Positions 6,519 to 7,576 of a stretch of DNA of 7,576 nucleotides are shown here, one piece after another. The position numbers were made by a program, and so were the translations under genes. The notes beneath the pieces were generated by a model. That model made no database searches, was not told the origin of the DNA, and worked only from the letters and a program-made list of their open reading frames with translations. Source of the stretch: Oceanospirillaceae bacterium (GTDB taxonomy: Bacteria > Pseudomonadota > Gammaproteobacteria > Pseudomonadales > Balneatricaceae). Within the stretch, counting starts at the first letter, position 1, and each line of letters starts with the position of its first letter. The stretch is from assembly GCA_003523085.1 (NCBI GenBank), contig DPHD01000026.1:8765-16340 (forward strand), written 5' to 3'.

Positions 6519-6527
6519 TGCTATACA
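6519..6527 (+). promoter_or_regulatory. Candidate extended -10 promoter for cpxRA
   Basis: TGCTATACA is a TGn extension followed by TATACA, two mismatches from TATAAT. Transcription would start near 6534, leaving a leader of about 40 nt before the cpxR ATG at 6574. No good -35 is seen, which fits an extended -10 promoter helped by CpxR bound upstream at 6457-6471. Overlapping alternatives such as CATTAT (6526-6531) cannot be excluded. Confidence 0.45.
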
Positions 6528-6573
6528 TTATTTGATAAGCTGCAGAGCGAATCGATATAGAGATCTAGTGCCC

Positions 6574-7278
6574 ATGACTAAACGAATACTATTAATTGAA
6601 GACGACCAAGAGTTAAACGAACTGTTGAGCGAATTTTTGGCATTAGAAAATTTTGACGTAGATCAGGCCTTCGACGGCGAACAAGGCCTGAATATGGCCT
6701 TAAGCGGCAACTACGACGCCTTAGTGCTAGACATTATGATGCCAAAAATGAATGGCCTAGACCTGCTAAAACAATTCCGCATGGCCCACAAAACACCAGT
6801 GTTAATGCTCACTGCCCGCAGCGACGAAGTGGACCGCATTCTTGGATTTGAAATGGGGGCCGACGATTACCTGCCTAAACCGTGTAATCCTAGGGAAATC
6901 ATTGCCCGCATTCGCGCCATATTGCGTCGCGTAGATATGGATAAGGCTGGCATGCAAACCACAGGTAGCCGTCAGGTGATGGTGCGTGAAGACGTTGAAC
7001 TTAACCACAATACTCTCATCGTCTCCAAAGACGGTAAGCCACTGGACCTCACCAGCACCGAATTCAATCTACTTGCCAGCCTACTTGAAAATGCCGGCCG
7101 TGTATTAAGCAAAGAAGAGCTGACTGAAACCGCATTAGGTCGTAAACTCACCTTATATGACCGCAGTGTAGACATGCACATGAGCAACCTGAGGCGCAAG
7201 TTAGGCCCCTTTGCTAACGACGATGCGCGCATTAAAACCGTGCGTGGCGTGGGTTACCAATATGTCATCAATGATTAA
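6574..7278 (+). CDS. cpxR: Envelope-stress response regulator CpxR (OmpR family)
   Basis: A 234-residue OmpR/PhoB-type regulator, close to E. coli CpxR (232). The receiver domain (residues 3-118) has the acidic pocket E9-D10-D11, phosphoacceptor D53 in LVLDIMMPKMNG, T80 in MLTAR and K102 in ADDYLPKP. The C-terminal winged-helix domain (about 137-232) includes LTSTEFNLLASLLENAGRVLSKEEL, a recognition helix DRSVDMHMSNLRRKLG (196-211) and KTVRGVGYQY in the wing. LGRKLTLYDRSVDMHMSNLRRKL closely resembles the E. coli CpxR LGKRLTPFDRAIDMHISNLRRKL segment, and the CpxR box upstream supports the name. It controls genes for periplasmic folding and envelope quality. The start is ATG 6574; an in-frame GTG at 6568 is possible, while a longer open frame reaching back to 6391 would run through 6S RNA and is rejected. 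The stop overlaps the cpxA start. Residue C104, following K102-P103, is where many relatives have phenylalanine. Confidence 0.93.
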   Translation: MTKRILLIEDDQELNELLSEFLALENFDVDQAFDGEQGLNMALSGNYDALVLDIMMPKMNGLDLLKQFRMAHKTPVLMLTARSDEVDRILGFEMGADDYLPKPCNPREIIARIRAILRRVDMDKAGMQTTGSRQVMVREDVELNHNTLIVSKDGKPLDLTSTEFNLLASLLENAGRVLSKEELTETALGRKLTLYDRSVDMHMSNLRRKLGPFANDDARIKTVRGVGYQYVIND

Positions 7279-7576
7279 GTGGCCGCTGATATTTCGCAGC
7301 CTGTATTGGAAGATTTTTTTCTTTTTCTGGCTCACGCTGATTGCCTCCATCTTTTCCGTGGCCACCTTATCCGAGATCATTGTCAACGAGCGCGATGAAG
7401 ATCAATATCAAAAGGTAATCCACTTAGGTATTCAAGCAGCCAATATATATGAGCGCAAAGGCGCCCGCGCCTTAACTGCCCACCTGCGCCATATAGACCA
7501 AGAATTTGATGTGAAAGGCTTTATGCTCGACGCCCAGCATCGCCCCATCAGCCGAGCAAACCTCCCCAAAAACTGG
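7262..7576 (+). CDS. cpxA: Sensor histidine kinase CpxA, N-terminal part (3' end outside window)
   Basis: This frame overlaps the end of cpxR and is open through the last base: 105 codons. It starts with a positively charged cytoplasmic tip (K6, R12, K17), then one hydrophobic segment (about residues 16-37, containing KIFFFFWLTLIASIF), followed by a polar region beginning SEIIVNERDEDQ that should be the periplasmic sensor domain. The segment KIFFFFWLTL matches RIFAIFWLTL of E. coli CpxA, and FMLDAQHRPISRANLP (88-102) resembles a strand-turn in its sensor domain. The second membrane segment, HAMP, phosphorylated histidine and ATPase domains lie beyond the edge, so kinase activity cannot be checked. 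ATG 7262 gives a 17 bp overlap with cpxR; ATG 7271 (MIKWPL) gives 8 bp and is an equally good start. No strong Shine-Dalgarno is visible, so it is likely coupled to cpxR. The name rests mostly on pairing with cpxR. Confidence 0.85.
   Translation, partial: MSSMIKWPLIFRSLYWKIFFFFWLTLIASIFSVATLSEIIVNERDEDQYQKVIHLGIQAANIYERKGARALTAHLRHIDQEFDVKGFMLDAQHRPISRANLPKNW

Noticed and set aside
6391..6573. Open frame extending cpxR upstream by about 61 residues from a TTG at 6391
   Set aside because: It runs through the 3' part of 6S RNA, the CpxR box and the promoter, and the added residues do not resemble any receiver domain; ATG 6574 gives the normal CpxR start.
6971..7386. Minus-strand open frames opposite cpxR and cpxA
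   Set aside because: They are antisense shadows of conserved coding sequence with no recognisable protein content.
1..7576. Mobile element, CRISPR, tRNA, toxin-antitoxin or defence system
   Set aside because: No transposase, direct-repeat array, cloverleaf or such proteins are visible; the whole window is accounted for by conserved core genes and their regulatory regions.

Overview
The window looks like conserved chromosomal DNA of a gammaproteobacterium with fairly balanced base composition. The ygfB-pepP-ubiH-ubiI block, divergent from a zapA gene that is followed by 6S RNA, is a hallmark gammaproteobacterial arrangement also seen in Escherichia coli. The linkage of zapA-6S RNA to a cpxR-cpxA pair, and the style of the rRNA methyltransferase, suggest a marine lineage near Oceanospirillales/Pseudomonadales rather than an enteric. 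That last placement is inference.

Left part (1-5525, minus strand): six tightly packed co-directional genes, in transcription order ygfB (UPF0149), pepP (aminopeptidase P), ubiH and ubiI (FAD-dependent ubiquinone hydroxylases), gcvH (lipoyl carrier of the glycine cleavage system), and an RlmI-type 23S rRNA methyltransferase that runs off the left edge. Junctions are 11 bp, ATGA overlap, ATGA overlap, 3 bp and 0 bp, so a single operon with translational coupling is likely. A perfect TATAAT lies upstream of ygfB. gcvH stands here without gcvT or gcvP, unlike the E. coli arrangement in which gcvTHP follows ubiI (visC).

Middle (5526-6442): a divergent promoter region, then on the plus strand a small coiled-coil protein overlapping zapA (FtsZ-ring assembly), then a clear 6S RNA (ssrS). 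The 6S RNA keeps the closing stem, the pRNA start region, the 3' bubble hairpin and a long apical stem.

Right part (6443-7576): cpxR and the start of cpxA, an envelope-stress two-component system. It occupies the place where many relatives have the 5-formyltetrahydrofolate cyclo-ligase gene (ygfA/fau). A perfect CpxR recognition site (GTAAA-N5-GTAAA) lies between the 6S RNA and cpxR, next to an extended -10 promoter, so the pair is probably autoregulated.

I see no mobile element, CRISPR array, tRNA, defence system or clearly undescribed system. The points of interest are the gene order, the non-coding RNA and the regulatory site.
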